Origin: Deinococcus grandis
Lineage (GTDB): Bacteria; Deinococcota; Deinococci; Deinococcales; Deinococcaceae
Direction: 5' to 3'
Length of the DNA stretch: 64,000 bases
Assembly: GCF_001485435.1 (NCBI RefSeq)
Contig: NZ_BCMS01000001.1
Span: forward strand, 1,621,501-1,685,500
Below are positions 36,520 through 46,276 of the stretch, in pieces. Numbering within the stretch: the stretch's first letter is position 1; each line of letters begins with the position of its first letter. Made by a program: the position numbers and the translations under genes. The notes under the pieces are model-generated. The model had not been told where the DNA came from. It did not search any database and saw only the letters and a program-made list of their open reading frames with translations.

Positions 36520-37224
36520 TTGAGACTGGCGTTTATCAGTGACATTCACGGGAACATTCACGCGTTGACGGCGGTGAAGCGGTTCCTGTCGGAAAATATC
36601 GTGAATCAGGTGGTCGTCGTGGGTGACCTGGTCGGGTACGGCGCGAGCCCGGGTCCGGTGATCGATTTCGTGAAGCGGGAGGGCTGGACGGTGGGTCTGG
36701 GGTCCAGTGACATGCGCGTGGCGATGGACATGGGGGACCGCGCGGACCGTAAGGGCGTGGCGGATCAGGTGCTGAACTGGACGAAGAAGATGCTCACGCC
36801 GGAGCAGGTGGATTTCCTGCGGCGCCTGCCGCCGGGGGGGCGGATCATGACGCCGGTGGGGCGCGTGCGGTTCTTCCATGGCAGTCCGCATGATCCGGAG
36901 CAGCGGCTGGACCTGATGGCGGCCGAGCGGGAACTGGAGTCCCTGGCGGAGTCGCTGGGGTCGCGGGTGGTCGTGGTGGGTGGGACGCACGTGCCGTTCA
37001 TGCGGGTGATCGGTGAGACGACGTTCGTGGATCCGGGGAGTGTGGGGTTGACGTTGAATCATGAGCCGGGTGCGGACGTGGTGATCGTGGACTGCGTGGG
37101 GCGCAAACCGAAGGTGTCGCTGCACAAGGTGACGTACGATTTCGCGTCCTCTGCTTTTGACATCATGGCGTGGAATCTGCCGCCGGTGATCGCGGACGTG
37201 ATCCGCACGGGCCGCATGGGCTGA
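36520..37224 (+). CDS. Metallophosphoesterase (YfcE/MJ0936-like)
   Basis: Calcineurin-fold phosphoesterase of 234 residues. Metal motifs: FISDIHGN (residues 5-12), VGDLVGYG, FHGSPHD and GGTHVPF. Substrates of this group are small phosphodiesters or nucleotides; none can be assigned. The TTG start at 36520 overlaps the stop of a possible four-codon ORF (ATG at 36509, TGA at 36521-36523). TAGGAT lies nine bases upstream. Strong terminator follows. Confidence 0.85.
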   Translation: MRLAFISDIHGNIHALTAVKRFLSENIVNQVVVVGDLVGYGASPGPVIDFVKREGWTVGLGSSDMRVAMDMGDRADRKGVADQVLNWTKKMLTPEQVDFLRRLPPGGRIMTPVGRVRFFHGSPHDPEQRLDLMAAERELESLAESLGSRVVVVGGTHVPFMRVIGETTFVDPGSVGLTLNHEPGADVVIVDCVGRKPKVSLHKVTYDFASSAFDIMAWNLPPVIADVIRTGRMG

Positions 37225-37239
37225 CGTGCAGCAGTGGAA

Positions 37240-37270
37240 GGAGGGCCGCCCACTCACCGGGCGGCCCTCC
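37240..37270. terminator. Intrinsic terminator between convergent genes
   Basis: GGAGGGCCGCCC and its perfect complement form a 12-bp stem with a 7-base loop, followed by TCTGCTCTTT. Confidence 0.85.
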
Positions 37271-37286
37271 TCTGCTCTTTGGGGGT

Positions 37287-38432
<1,146 letters not shown>

Positions 38433-38638
38433 GCGGATCAGCGTAGCGGATTCCCGGGTAGAGCGCAACATCATTGCTCCCTGGATTCGCATGGCCTGCT
38501 TAGATTGCCAATCATTGCGGAAAAGACTGTAAATACCGGGCTATATTGCGCCATGCGCCCCGCGCTTTGACACGGTTCAGCAGCGAAGCGGTCACTTCCG
38601 ACAATCCGCGCCAGGACCACGGGGGTAGAGTGTCCGGC

Positions 38639-39328
38639 ATGTCCAGCCACCCTCCCCTGCGCGCCGTCCTGTTCGACCGGGACGACACCATCGCCTTCAC
38701 CGACCCTGGCGTGTACCGCGAGGCGGCCCTGTGGGGCCAGGAGACGTTCGGCATCGACGCCCGCACCTTCGGCGGCGCGCTGCGCGAACAGTGGGACCGC
38801 CGCGCGATGGACTGGTGGGACCTGCGCACGCCCGAGCAGGAGGACGCCTTCTGGCACGCCTACGGGCAGGAACTCGCGGGCACCCTCGGCCTGACGGACG
38901 CGCAGATGACGCAGCTCATGGACCGCTGGCCGTACGAGGCGTACATGAAACCCGTCCCGAACGCCCGTGACGTCCTGGGAACGCTGCGCGAACGAGGGCT
39001 GAAGGTGGGCGTGCTGAGCAACACCCTGCCGAGCATCGACCGAACGCTGCGCTTCGTGGGTCTGGACGATCTGGTGGACGTCGCCGTGGCGACCTGCTCG
39101 GTCGGCGTGCACAAACCCGACCCCGGCGCGTACCGGCACGCCGCGGACGCGCTGGGCGTGCGCCTGGAGGAGGTACTGTTCGTGGACGACAAGCTTGAGA
39201 ACGTCGTGGCCGCCCGCGCGCTGGGCATGCACGCCCTGCTGATCGACCTGCGCGGCGAGCACCCGGACGCCATTCATGACCTCGCTCAGGTGCTGGAGGC
39301 CGTGGAGGGACTGGACGTCGCGTGCTGA
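38639..39328 (+). CDS. HAD-superfamily hydrolase
   Basis: A 229-residue haloacid-dehalogenase phosphatase with a C1 helical cap. Motif I is FDRDDTIAF (the second Asp is the general acid), motif II LSNTLPS, Lys in VHKPDPGAY and motif IV FVDDKLENV. Similar to phosphoglycolate/pyrophosphatase-type HADs; substrate unknown. TAGAGT at 38626-38631 is seven bases before the ATG. Its last 7 bp overlap the M19 dipeptidase start, so the two are coupled. Confidence 0.87.
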   Translation: MSSHPPLRAVLFDRDDTIAFTDPGVYREAALWGQETFGIDARTFGGALREQWDRRAMDWWDLRTPEQEDAFWHAYGQELAGTLGLTDAQMTQLMDRWPYEAYMKPVPNARDVLGTLRERGLKVGVLSNTLPSIDRTLRFVGLDDLVDVAVATCSVGVHKPDPGAYRHAADALGVRLEEVLFVDDKLENVVAARALGMHALLIDLRGEHPDAIHDLAQVLEAVEGLDVAC

Positions 39329-40323
39329 GCGACAGGCACCTGCTGATCGACGGGCATCTGGACCTCGCGTTCAACGCGCTGAACGGCCGCGACCTGACCC
39401 TCCCGCTGGAGGCACTGCGCGCGGCGGACCCTGTCGCGGACGAGACCGCCACCGTCACCCTGCCGGAACTGCGCGCGGCTGGTCTGCGCGTGTGCTTCGG
39501 GACGCTGTTCGCGCTGCCGCACGGGGCGGGCAGTCCCGGCGGGTACAGCGACCACGCGGGCGCGCGGGCGCAGGCGCTGGCGCAGCTGGACGCGTACCAC
39601 CGCTGGCAGGACGCCGGACTGGTGCGGCTGCTGACCACGCGGGCGGAGGTCGGCGCGCACCTCCAGGCGCAGGACGGCCCGCTGGGCGTGGTGCTGCTGA
39701 TGGAGGGCGCCGATCCCATCCGGGACGCCGGGGACCTGCCGTTCTGGGTCGAGCGGGGCGTGCGCGTGATCGGCCCCGCGTGGGGACGCACCCGCTACGC
39801 CGGGGGAACGGACGCGCCGGGCCCCCTCACGCCGCAGGGGCGGGAACTGGTGCAGGCCATGCGGGATCTGAACGTCACGCTGGACGCCTCGCACCTGGAC
39901 GACGCGTCGTTCTGGGAGGCGGCCGAGATCGGGCCGCAGCTGATCGCCACGCACGCCAACAGCCGCGCCCTGGTGCCCGGCAACCGCCACCTGACCGACG
40001 ACATGGCCCGCGCCGTCGCGCAGGCGGGCGGGATGATCGGACTGGTGTTCCTGAACCGCTTCATCCGCCCGCTGCCCGAGGGCAGCCTGGACCCCGTCCC
40101 CCTCTCGGAACTGGCCGCGCACGCCCGGCACTACGCGGCGCTGGTCGGCTGGGAGCACGTCGCGCTCGGCACGGACCTGGACGGGGGCTTCGGCGCGGAG
40201 AAGACCCCGGCGGGCGTGGACCGCTACGCGGACGTCCCTGCCTTCCTGCAGGAACTCCCGGCAGAGGCGCGGGACGGCGTGGCGTGGGGGAACTGGGCGC
40301 GCTGGCTCACCCACCGGCTGTAA
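39322..40323 (+). CDS. Membrane-dipeptidase family M19 peptidase
   Basis: Zinc dipeptidase (renal dipeptidase family) of 333 residues. Metal motifs: LIDGHLDLAF, LLMEGADPI, DASHLDD and IATHANSRAL; a late GTDLDGGFG matches the substrate pocket. Bacterial members act on D-containing dipeptides or dipeptides in general. No signal peptide, so cytoplasmic. The GTG start lies inside the end of the HAD gene. It ends 17 bp inside the convergent DUF2268-like gene. Confidence 0.88.
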   Translation: MLSDRHLLIDGHLDLAFNALNGRDLTLPLEALRAADPVADETATVTLPELRAAGLRVCFGTLFALPHGAGSPGGYSDHAGARAQALAQLDAYHRWQDAGLVRLLTTRAEVGAHLQAQDGPLGVVLLMEGADPIRDAGDLPFWVERGVRVIGPAWGRTRYAGGTDAPGPLTPQGRELVQAMRDLNVTLDASHLDDASFWEAAEIGPQLIATHANSRALVPGNRHLTDDMARAVAQAGGMIGLVFLNRFIRPLPEGSLDPVPLSELAAHARHYAALVGWEHVALGTDLDGGFGAEKTPAGVDRYADVPAFLQELPAEARDGVAWGNWARWLTHRL

Positions 40324-40972
40324 CGGCCTGCCCCCAGGCGTGCCGCAGGTCCTCCGACGGGATGGCCGCGTGCGTCACGGCGTCCCCACCCGCCCCGTTC
40401 AGGAACCGCCGGACCAGTTCGAACCCCAGCGCGTAGCCGCCCCAGCGGGGCAGGTCCTGCGCGGCGGACCCCATGAACCACGCGTGGTACTCGTAGGGTC
40501 CGTCCAGCTGCGCCTGCGCCCGTTTCCACAGCCCGTCCAGGTCGCTGGTGGGGCGGGCGTACAGGGGCACCTCGCCGCGCTCCCCGGCCTCGAAGTGCAG
40601 GGCAAGGCCCTCGAACACCAGGGCGTCCAGCAGCGTGCCCAGGTCCGCGTGCCGCCAGCGCCGCGCGTGGTGCAGTTCGTGCGCGAGCGTCGCGGGCAGT
40701 TCCCGCCGCCACCCGGCCCGGAAGTGCGGACTGCCCGGCGTCACGGCGACGTGGACGCTGTGGCCGTCCGGGGCGTTCCCGACCAGTCCCGTCTCGGGGA
40801 TCGTCCAGGGGCTGACGTACAGCGCGGCGTCCACGCCGTCCAGGCCCAGCCGGTCCGCGAGGCGCAGGAAGGCGGCGCGCCCGACCTCCTCGAGCTGCGG
40901 GGCGAGGTCGGGCGGGAGTTGCCCCCCGGCGTTCAGCAGGTGGAAGAGGTTGGGGCGGGGGTTCGGGCGCAT
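40307..40972 (-). CDS. Predicted zinc protease-like protein (DUF2268 type)
   Basis: A 221-residue soluble protein with HELHH at 98-102 in ATLAHELHHARRW, the zinc-metalloprotease motif of the DUF2268 family, and a downstream Glu in VFEGLALHFEAGE as a likely third ligand. Proteolysis is inferred from the motif only. The 3' end overlaps the M19 gene by 17 bp. Confidence 0.75.
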   Translation of the reverse strand: MRPNPRPNLFHLLNAGGQLPPDLAPQLEEVGRAAFLRLADRLGLDGVDAALYVSPWTIPETGLVGNAPDGHSVHVAVTPGSPHFRAGWRRELPATLAHELHHARRWRHADLGTLLDALVFEGLALHFEAGERGEVPLYARPTSDLDGLWKRAQAQLDGPYEYHAWFMGSAAQDLPRWGGYALGFELVRRFLNGAGGDAVTHAAIPSEDLRHAWGQAVTAGG

Positions 40973-40991
40973 CTGGCACCCAGCCTCTCAC

Positions 40992-41034
40992 GGGGAGGGG
41001 GACGCGGTCCGCTCATGTGACCGCCCCCCCTCCC
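40992..41034 (-). terminator. Terminator hairpin downstream of the sugar-binding protein gene
   Basis: A long GC-rich stem (GGGAGGGGG plus GCGGTC paired with their complements) sits four bases beyond the stop on the minus strand. Confidence 0.65.
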
Positions 41035-41037
41035 GGG

Positions 41038-42225
41038 TTACTTGATGGTCTTCTGCATGGCCTTGACGGCCGTGTCGAGCAGCGTGGCGTAGTCCTGGGC
41101 GGGTTTCTGCACGCTGGCGTTCACGGCGTCACTCCAGGGGCCCCACACCTGACCCATGGCGGGCACGTTGGGCATGGGGGTGCCGCCGCTGATGATCCGG
41201 CCGAAGCCCGCCACGATGGGGTTGCCCCCCAGGCGCATGCGGACGCCGATGTTCACGGGGATGCGTCCGCCCGCCTGGTTGAAGGACAGCTGCGCGACGC
41301 TGGTGACCAGACCCTCGGCGAACTGCGTGGCGAGGTCCTTCTGGGTGCCGTACGCGTTCAGCACGACGCCCTGCACGCCCACGAACGGGCTCCACTTGCC
41401 GGTCGCGCCGGGGGGCATGGGGACGCTCGTGATGCCGTAGGTGATGCCCGCCTTCTTGATGTCACCCATGTCCCAGGGGCCGGTGACGATCATGGCGGCG
41501 TTGCCTTTCAGGAACGCGGCCTTGACCTTGTCGCCGGTCATGTCGGCGGGCACGAGTCGGTCCTTGAAGCGCAGGTCGTTCATGAGGCTCAGGGCCTTGC
41601 GGGCGCCGCTGTTGTTCAGGCCGATGTCGCGCACGTCCAGGGTGCCGTCCTGGTCTCCGAACACGTACGAGCCGTACGCGCTGAAGAACCCGTAGTTCAT
41701 GTAGGCGTTGCTCAGGTCGGTCAGGAAGCCGTAGCGTCCGGCGCTCGCGTCGGTGTTCCGCTTCGCGACCTTCAGGAAGTCCGCCCAGGTGGCGGGGGCG
41801 GTGGGGACGAGTTTCCTGTTGTACACCAGGGCGACGCTCTCGGCGAACATGGGCAGGCCGTACAGTTTGCCGCCGACGGTCAGGGCGCGGATGGTGGTCT
41901 GGTCGAATTCGCTGCGGCGGGCGGTGCGGGTCAGGGGTTCGATCACGCCCGCCTGGGCCAGCTGGCCGATGCGGTCCTGCGGGAGGGTGACGATCACGTC
42001 GGGGCCCTTGCCCTGCTTCGCGGTTTTCAGGAGCTGGTCGACGATCTTGTCGAGGGGGACGTTGACGACCTTGACGGTGTTGCCGCTGAGGTTCTGGTAG
42101 GTCTTGACCTGACCGGCGAGCCACGCGACTTCGGCCTTGTCGTTGAAGTGCGTCCAGACGGTGAGGGTGGCGGCGTGGGCGCTGCCCGCCAGAGCGAGGG
42201 CCAGCAGGGTGAGGGATCGTTTCAT
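41038..42225 (-). CDS. Sugar ABC transporter substrate-binding protein (maltose type)
   Basis: Exported solute-binding protein of 395 residues. Signal peptide MKRSLTLLALALAGSAHA (cleavage after AHA), then the family 1 maltose-binding fold: LTVWTHFNDKAEVAWLAGQ, DVIVTLPQDRIGQLAQAG, YGLPMFAESVALVYNRKL, AAMIVTGPWDM. It resembles MalE for maltodextrin. No permease or ATPase genes are adjacent, so they must be elsewhere. GGAGA precedes the ATG, and a LacI-type operator lies 49-64 bp upstream, so sugar-responsive control is likely. Confidence 0.9.
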   Translation of the reverse strand: MKRSLTLLALALAGSAHAATLTVWTHFNDKAEVAWLAGQVKTYQNLSGNTVKVVNVPLDKIVDQLLKTAKQGKGPDVIVTLPQDRIGQLAQAGVIEPLTRTARRSEFDQTTIRALTVGGKLYGLPMFAESVALVYNRKLVPTAPATWADFLKVAKRNTDASAGRYGFLTDLSNAYMNYGFFSAYGSYVFGDQDGTLDVRDIGLNNSGARKALSLMNDLRFKDRLVPADMTGDKVKAAFLKGNAAMIVTGPWDMGDIKKAGITYGITSVPMPPGATGKWSPFVGVQGVVLNAYGTQKDLATQFAEGLVTSVAQLSFNQAGGRIPVNIGVRMRLGGNPIVAGFGRIISGGTPMPNVPAMGQVWGPWSDAVNASVQKPAQDYATLLDTAVKAMQKTIK

Positions 42226-42273
42226 GTGGTCTCCGTGGGCGGCACGGTTGCGCCCGTGGCGGCCCACATGAGA

Positions 42274-42289
42274 CTGGAAACGGTTCCAG
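42274..42289. promoter_or_regulatory. LacI/GalR-type operator upstream of the sugar-binding protein
   Basis: CTGGAAACGGTTCCAG: symmetrical CTGGAA/TTCCAG arms around a central CG, the form bound by LacI-family sugar repressors such as MalR. Confidence 0.7.
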
Positions 42290-42446
42290 AATCGGTGCGG
42301 GGCCGCCCTGTTGAACTGGTGGAACTGCCCGCAGTATTCCGCTCTTGCCCACCGGGCAGACGTGAAAAACGCCGCACGGCACGCCCCCCGGCGGATGGAA
42401 CCACCTGTACCCCCACCGGGGGGCGTCCTGGCGTAGGCTGGGGCGC

Positions 42447-43322
42447 GTGACCACCCCGACCCTCCCGGACGCCCGCACCCACGCGAGCGACCCGCACATG
42501 AAGATCGCCGAGGACGCCCTGCGCGCCCACCTGACTGAACCCGGCTGGCGCTTCGTGGCCCCCACCCCCGCCCACACCGGAGCGGCCCGCCTGAGCCTGC
42601 GCGCCCACCCCGACCCCGACGCCGCGCAGGTCAGCGAGGCGCTGCCCGGCGAACCCCTGGACCTGCTGTGGGAGAACGCGGGCGGCTGGGCGTACGTCCG
42701 GACCACCCAGGACCGGTACCTGGGCTGGGCCCGCGCCGACGGCCTGCACGCGCGCCCCTGGCAGCCGGACCTGACCGTCACCGCCCGCCGCGCCCACGCG
42801 TACGCCGGGCCGAAGATCAGCCAGCCCATCCGCGCGGAACTCGCGTTCGGCGCGAGGCTCGCCCGGGGCGGCGGCGAGATCGTCACCGAGCAGCATCGCC
42901 GCTGGGTGCCAGTCGTCCTGCCCGGCGGCACAGACGCCTGGGTGCAGGAGGTGACCCTCGCCCCGCTGGAGGGCGACCTGCTGACGTTCGCCCTGGGCTT
43001 CCTCGACACGCCCTACGTGTGGGGCGGGCGCAGCGCCTGGGGCCTGGACTGCTCCGGCCTGACGCAGCTCGTGTACGGCGCGTTCGGCCGCCCCCTGCCC
43101 CGCGACGCGGACCAGCAGCAGGAGGCTCTCGCGCCCGTCACGGACGCGCAGCCCGGCGACCTCGCGTTCTTCCCCGGTCACGTCGGCCTGATGCTGGGCG
43201 ACCGGCGGATGCTGCACGCGAACGCCACGCACATGCGCGTCACCGTCGAGACGCTCGGCGAGGGCGAGTACGGCACGCGCCTCCAGTCGGAGCTCAGCGG
43301 CTTCGGACGGTGGACGCAGTGA
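42447..43322 (+). CDS. NlpC/P60 endopeptidase with bacterial SH3-like domains
   Basis: Murein peptide endopeptidase of 291 residues, similar to YkfC/gamma-D-Glu-dipeptide peptidases. Two SH3-like regions (about 45-105 and 110-172) precede the NlpC/P60 domain with Cys202 in GLDCSGL, His245 in FPGHVGL and a third polar residue around His258. No signal peptide, so it probably acts on imported wall peptides in the cytoplasm. TAGGCT at 42434-42439 is seven bases before the GTG. It overlaps the epimerase gene by 4 bp, the same pairing as ykfB-ykfC in Bacillus. Confidence 0.88.
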   Translation: MTTPTLPDARTHASDPHMKIAEDALRAHLTEPGWRFVAPTPAHTGAARLSLRAHPDPDAAQVSEALPGEPLDLLWENAGGWAYVRTTQDRYLGWARADGLHARPWQPDLTVTARRAHAYAGPKISQPIRAELAFGARLARGGGEIVTEQHRRWVPVVLPGGTDAWVQEVTLAPLEGDLLTFALGFLDTPYVWGGRSAWGLDCSGLTQLVYGAFGRPLPRDADQQQEALAPVTDAQPGDLAFFPGHVGLMLGDRRMLHANATHMRVTVETLGEGEYGTRLQSELSGFGRWTQ

Positions 43323-44362
43323 TCGCCGCGACCTCCCCCACCGTCACGTGGGAGACGCTGGACCTGCACACCGCGCAGCCCTTCGGCATCGCCCGCTGGA
43401 CGCACAGCGTCTACCCCCGCACCATCGTCACCCTGACCCACGGCGGCCTGACCGGACGCGGCGAGGCCGCCCCGAACGCCTTCTACGGCGAGACGCGCGG
43501 CACTGTCGAGGCCGTCCTGCCCATCCTGGCCGACGCCGTTCAGGATCCCTGGGACTGGGACGGCCTGCACGCCCGCCTCTCGGCCCGCATGCCCTACGAC
43601 CACCCCAGCGTGAAGTGCGCGCTGGAGATGGCGGCCGTCGAGTGGTGCGCCGCGCGCGCCGGGGTGCCGGTCTGGCAGTTGCTCGGCCTGAGCCCCGCGC
43701 CCCTTCCCGAGAGCAGCTATACCGTCAGCATCGCCGACCTGGACGACATGCGCAGGCAGGCGCGCGAGGCCGCCGCGCGCGGGCACGGCGTCCTGAAGGT
43801 CAAGCTGGGCACCGACCGCGACGAGGCGATCATCGCCGCGCTGCGCGAGGAAGCCCCGCACGTCCGCCTGCGCGTGGATGCCAACGCCGCCTGGACCCGC
43901 ACCCAGGCCCGCCGGATGCTCGGCGTGCTGGAGGCCGCCGACGTGGAATTCGTCGAGCAGCCCCTCGCCGCCGGGGACCTGGACGGGCACGCCGCGCTGC
44001 GCGCCGTGGCAGGGGTGCCCATCGTTGCGGACGAGAGCCTGCACCACGTCGGTGACGTCCTGGCGCTGGCCCGCGCGTTCGACGGCGTGAACCTCAAGCT
44101 CGCCAAGCTCGGCGGGCCCCTCCAGGCGCTACGGGCGCTGCGGCTGGCGCGCGCGCACGGGATGTCCGTCATGATGGGCTGCATGATCGAGAGCAGCCTC
44201 GGCATCGCCGCCGCCGCGCACCTCGCGGGCGCGTGCGACTGGGCCGACCTGGACGGCGCGCTCCTCCTCGCGGACGACCCGTTCACGGGCCTGGACTGGC
44301 AGGCGGGCCACCTCGCGCGCCCAGCGGGCAGCGGCTGGGGCGTGGAGCGGCGCACCCCATGA
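43319..44362 (+). CDS. Dipeptide (L-Ala-D/L-Glu) epimerase, enolase superfamily
   Basis: Enolase-superfamily epimerase of 347 residues, likely converting L-Ala-D-Glu from peptidoglycan into L-Ala-L-Glu. The KxK motif lies in VLKVKLG, metal ligands in VDANAAW, FVEQPL and VADESLH, and the opposite-face Lys in LKLAKLGG. The neighbour NlpC/P60 enzyme supports the murein assignment. GTG start overlaps its stop (GTGA). Confidence 0.88.
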   Translation: MIAATSPTVTWETLDLHTAQPFGIARWTHSVYPRTIVTLTHGGLTGRGEAAPNAFYGETRGTVEAVLPILADAVQDPWDWDGLHARLSARMPYDHPSVKCALEMAAVEWCAARAGVPVWQLLGLSPAPLPESSYTVSIADLDDMRRQAREAAARGHGVLKVKLGTDRDEAIIAALREEAPHVRLRVDANAAWTRTQARRMLGVLEAADVEFVEQPLAAGDLDGHAALRAVAGVPIVADESLHHVGDVLALARAFDGVNLKLAKLGGPLQALRALRLARAHGMSVMMGCMIESSLGIAAAAHLAGACDWADLDGALLLADDPFTGLDWQAGHLARPAGSGWGVERRTP

Positions 44363-45567
44363 CCCTCCGCGTGGCGATCATCGGGACGGGGAACCGCGGC
44401 GGGGACGTGTACGCCCGCCTCCTCACGGGGCACGGCGCGCAGGTCACGCACGTCGTGGACGCCCGCGCGGCCCGCCTGCAGGAAGTCGCCGCCCGGCACG
44501 CCGTCCCACCCGAACGGCAGTTCCGCGACCCGGACGCCTTCTTCGCGCTGGGCCGCGTGGCGGACGCCGTCGTGATCGCGACGCCCGACGATCAGCACGT
44601 CCGGCCCTGCGTTCAGGCCCTTGCCCTGGGCTATGACGTGCTGCTGGAAAAACCCATCTGCCTGACCGAGGCGGACCTCGACCTCCTCCAGGCCGCCGAG
44701 GCGGCCAGCACCGGGCGGGTCACGGTCTGCCACGTCCTGCGCGCCGCGCCCTTCTTCCGGGAGGTGCGGAGCGTGCTGGACAGCGGCGCGCTGGGCACCC
44801 TGATCGGCATCCAGCACGCGGAGAACGTCGCCCACTGGCACTACGCGCACTCCTACGTGCGTGGCAACTGGCGCGCGTCACCGCCCGCCGCGCCGTTCCT
44901 GCTCGCCAAGAGCTGCCACGACCTCGACCTGCTGCGCGCCTTCGCCGGAAGCCCGCCCGACCGCGTGACCAGCGAGGGCAGCCTGCACCACTTCCGCCCT
45001 GAGCACGCCCCACCCGGCGCGACCGACCGCTGCGTCACCTGCCCCGTGCAGGGCTGCCCGTCCGACGCGCGGCGCATCTACCTCACCCGCGACCCGCACG
45101 CGTGGCCCGTCACGGTCCTCACCGCCGGAGGCATCAGCCTCCAGGACGCCCTCGAACACGGTCCGTACGGCGAATGCGTGTACCTCGGGAAGAACGACGT
45201 CGTGGACCACCAGGCCGTCACCATCCGCTTCCGCAGTGGCGTCACCGCGCAACTGACGGTCAGCGCGTTCACGCACAACAACACCCGCACCCTGAAACTC
45301 CTCGGGACGCACGGCGAACTGCGCGGCCACATGGACCACCACGCACTCGAACTCCACGACTTCCGCACCGGCCACAGCCAGCGCTGGACCGTCGAGGCGA
45401 GTGGAAACCATGGCGGCGGGGACGACGGCCTCATCCAGGCGTGGCTCTCCAGTCTGCGCGGCCACACCCCCCCACCCACTCCCCTGTCCGAATCGCTGGA
45501 CTCCCACCGCATGGCCTTCGCCGCCGAACGCGCCCGGCATCTCGGCACGGTGGAGGAGGTCTGCTGA
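44359..45567 (+). CDS. Gfo/Idh/MocA family oxidoreductase
   Basis: NAD(P)-dependent oxidoreductase of 402 residues. The Rossmann motif is IIGTGNRGGDV at the N-terminus and the family signature LEKPICLTEADLD is near residue 95. A Cys cluster (DRCVTCPVQGC, about 222-232) is an insertion that may bind zinc. Substrates in this family are sugars, inositols or related compounds. It is the third gene of the NlpC-epimerase operon (ATGA overlap), so an amino-sugar or wall-derived substrate is a reasonable guess only. Confidence 0.85.
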   Translation: MTLRVAIIGTGNRGGDVYARLLTGHGAQVTHVVDARAARLQEVAARHAVPPERQFRDPDAFFALGRVADAVVIATPDDQHVRPCVQALALGYDVLLEKPICLTEADLDLLQAAEAASTGRVTVCHVLRAAPFFREVRSVLDSGALGTLIGIQHAENVAHWHYAHSYVRGNWRASPPAAPFLLAKSCHDLDLLRAFAGSPPDRVTSEGSLHHFRPEHAPPGATDRCVTCPVQGCPSDARRIYLTRDPHAWPVTVLTAGGISLQDALEHGPYGECVYLGKNDVVDHQAVTIRFRSGVTAQLTVSAFTHNNTRTLKLLGTHGELRGHMDHHALELHDFRTGHSQRWTVEASGNHGGGDDGLIQAWLSSLRGHTPPPTPLSESLDSHRMAFAAERARHLGTVEEVC

Positions 45568-45605
45568 GCGCGTTCCTCCGGAGCCCCCCTCTGCTCCAAA
45601 ATCAG

Positions 45606-45642
45606 CAAGTGAAAGTATTCACGATTAAGCCGGATCGTGACA
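45606..45642 (-). repeat. Tripartite palindromic repeat, copy D
   Basis: Reverse-strand copy with boxes GTCACGATC, TTAATCGTGAA and TTTCACTTG, between the convergent oxidoreductase and phosphatase genes. Confidence 0.78.
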
Positions 45643-45656
45643 GAATTGTTTCTTCC

Positions 45657-46232
45657 CTATTCCAGCAGGGACCACGCCCCCTGCTGCCGCTCCAGCACGA
45701 CCCATTCGGCGTTCTTCAGCATGAACTCACCACCACGCCAGACCTCCCGGACGTCCAGGCCCAGCAGGTCCGCCAGGGCAATCCGGATGATCCCACCGTG
45801 CGATACCAGCGCCGCGTCCCGTTCCGGCAGTCCGTCCACGTCGACGCGGAACCGCGCCGCAATCTCCCGGAACGTCTCACCCCCCCGGAAGCCCAGCTCG
45901 CCGCCACCCAGTTCCAGGCGTTCCGGATGCTGCTTCAGGGCCGAGTACGGCTCGCCCGCCCACTCGCCGCAGTCCACCTCGTGCACACCGGGAAGGACCG
46001 TGAGCGGCACGCCCAGCCGCTCCGCCAGGGGCTGCGCCGTCTGCTGCGCGCGGCGATACCGGCTGGCATACACCGCCTGCGGGCGCGGCTCTCCCCCGCC
46101 GATCCGCCCGGCCATAGCCCGCGCCTGACCGTAACCCGTGTCGGTGATCTCATCGTTCGCGCTGCTCGCGCCGCGCAGGATGCCCGCCTGATTGCCCTTC
46201 GTCTCGCCGTGCCGGATGATCCACAGTCGCAT
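45657..46232 (-). CDS. Histidine phosphatase family protein
   Basis: Phosphoglycerate-mutase-fold phosphatase of 191 residues. The catalytic RHG is in WIIRHGETKGN near the N-terminus, a second Arg in YASRYRRAQQTA and the final His in LVSHGGIIR. Members include cobalamin/alpha-ribazole and sugar-phosphate phosphatases; substrate open. TACAGT at 46240-46245 is seven bases before the ATG. Confidence 0.87.
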   Translation of the reverse strand: MRLWIIRHGETKGNQAGILRGASSANDEITDTGYGQARAMAGRIGGGEPRPQAVYASRYRRAQQTAQPLAERLGVPLTVLPGVHEVDCGEWAGEPYSALKQHPERLELGGGELGFRGGETFREIAARFRVDVDGLPERDAALVSHGGIIRIALADLLGLDVREVWRGGEFMLKNAEWVVLERQQGAWSLLE

Positions 46233-46276
46233 GCGCCCAACTGTACCGGGCGCACGCGACCCTGGACTGCGGCGGA

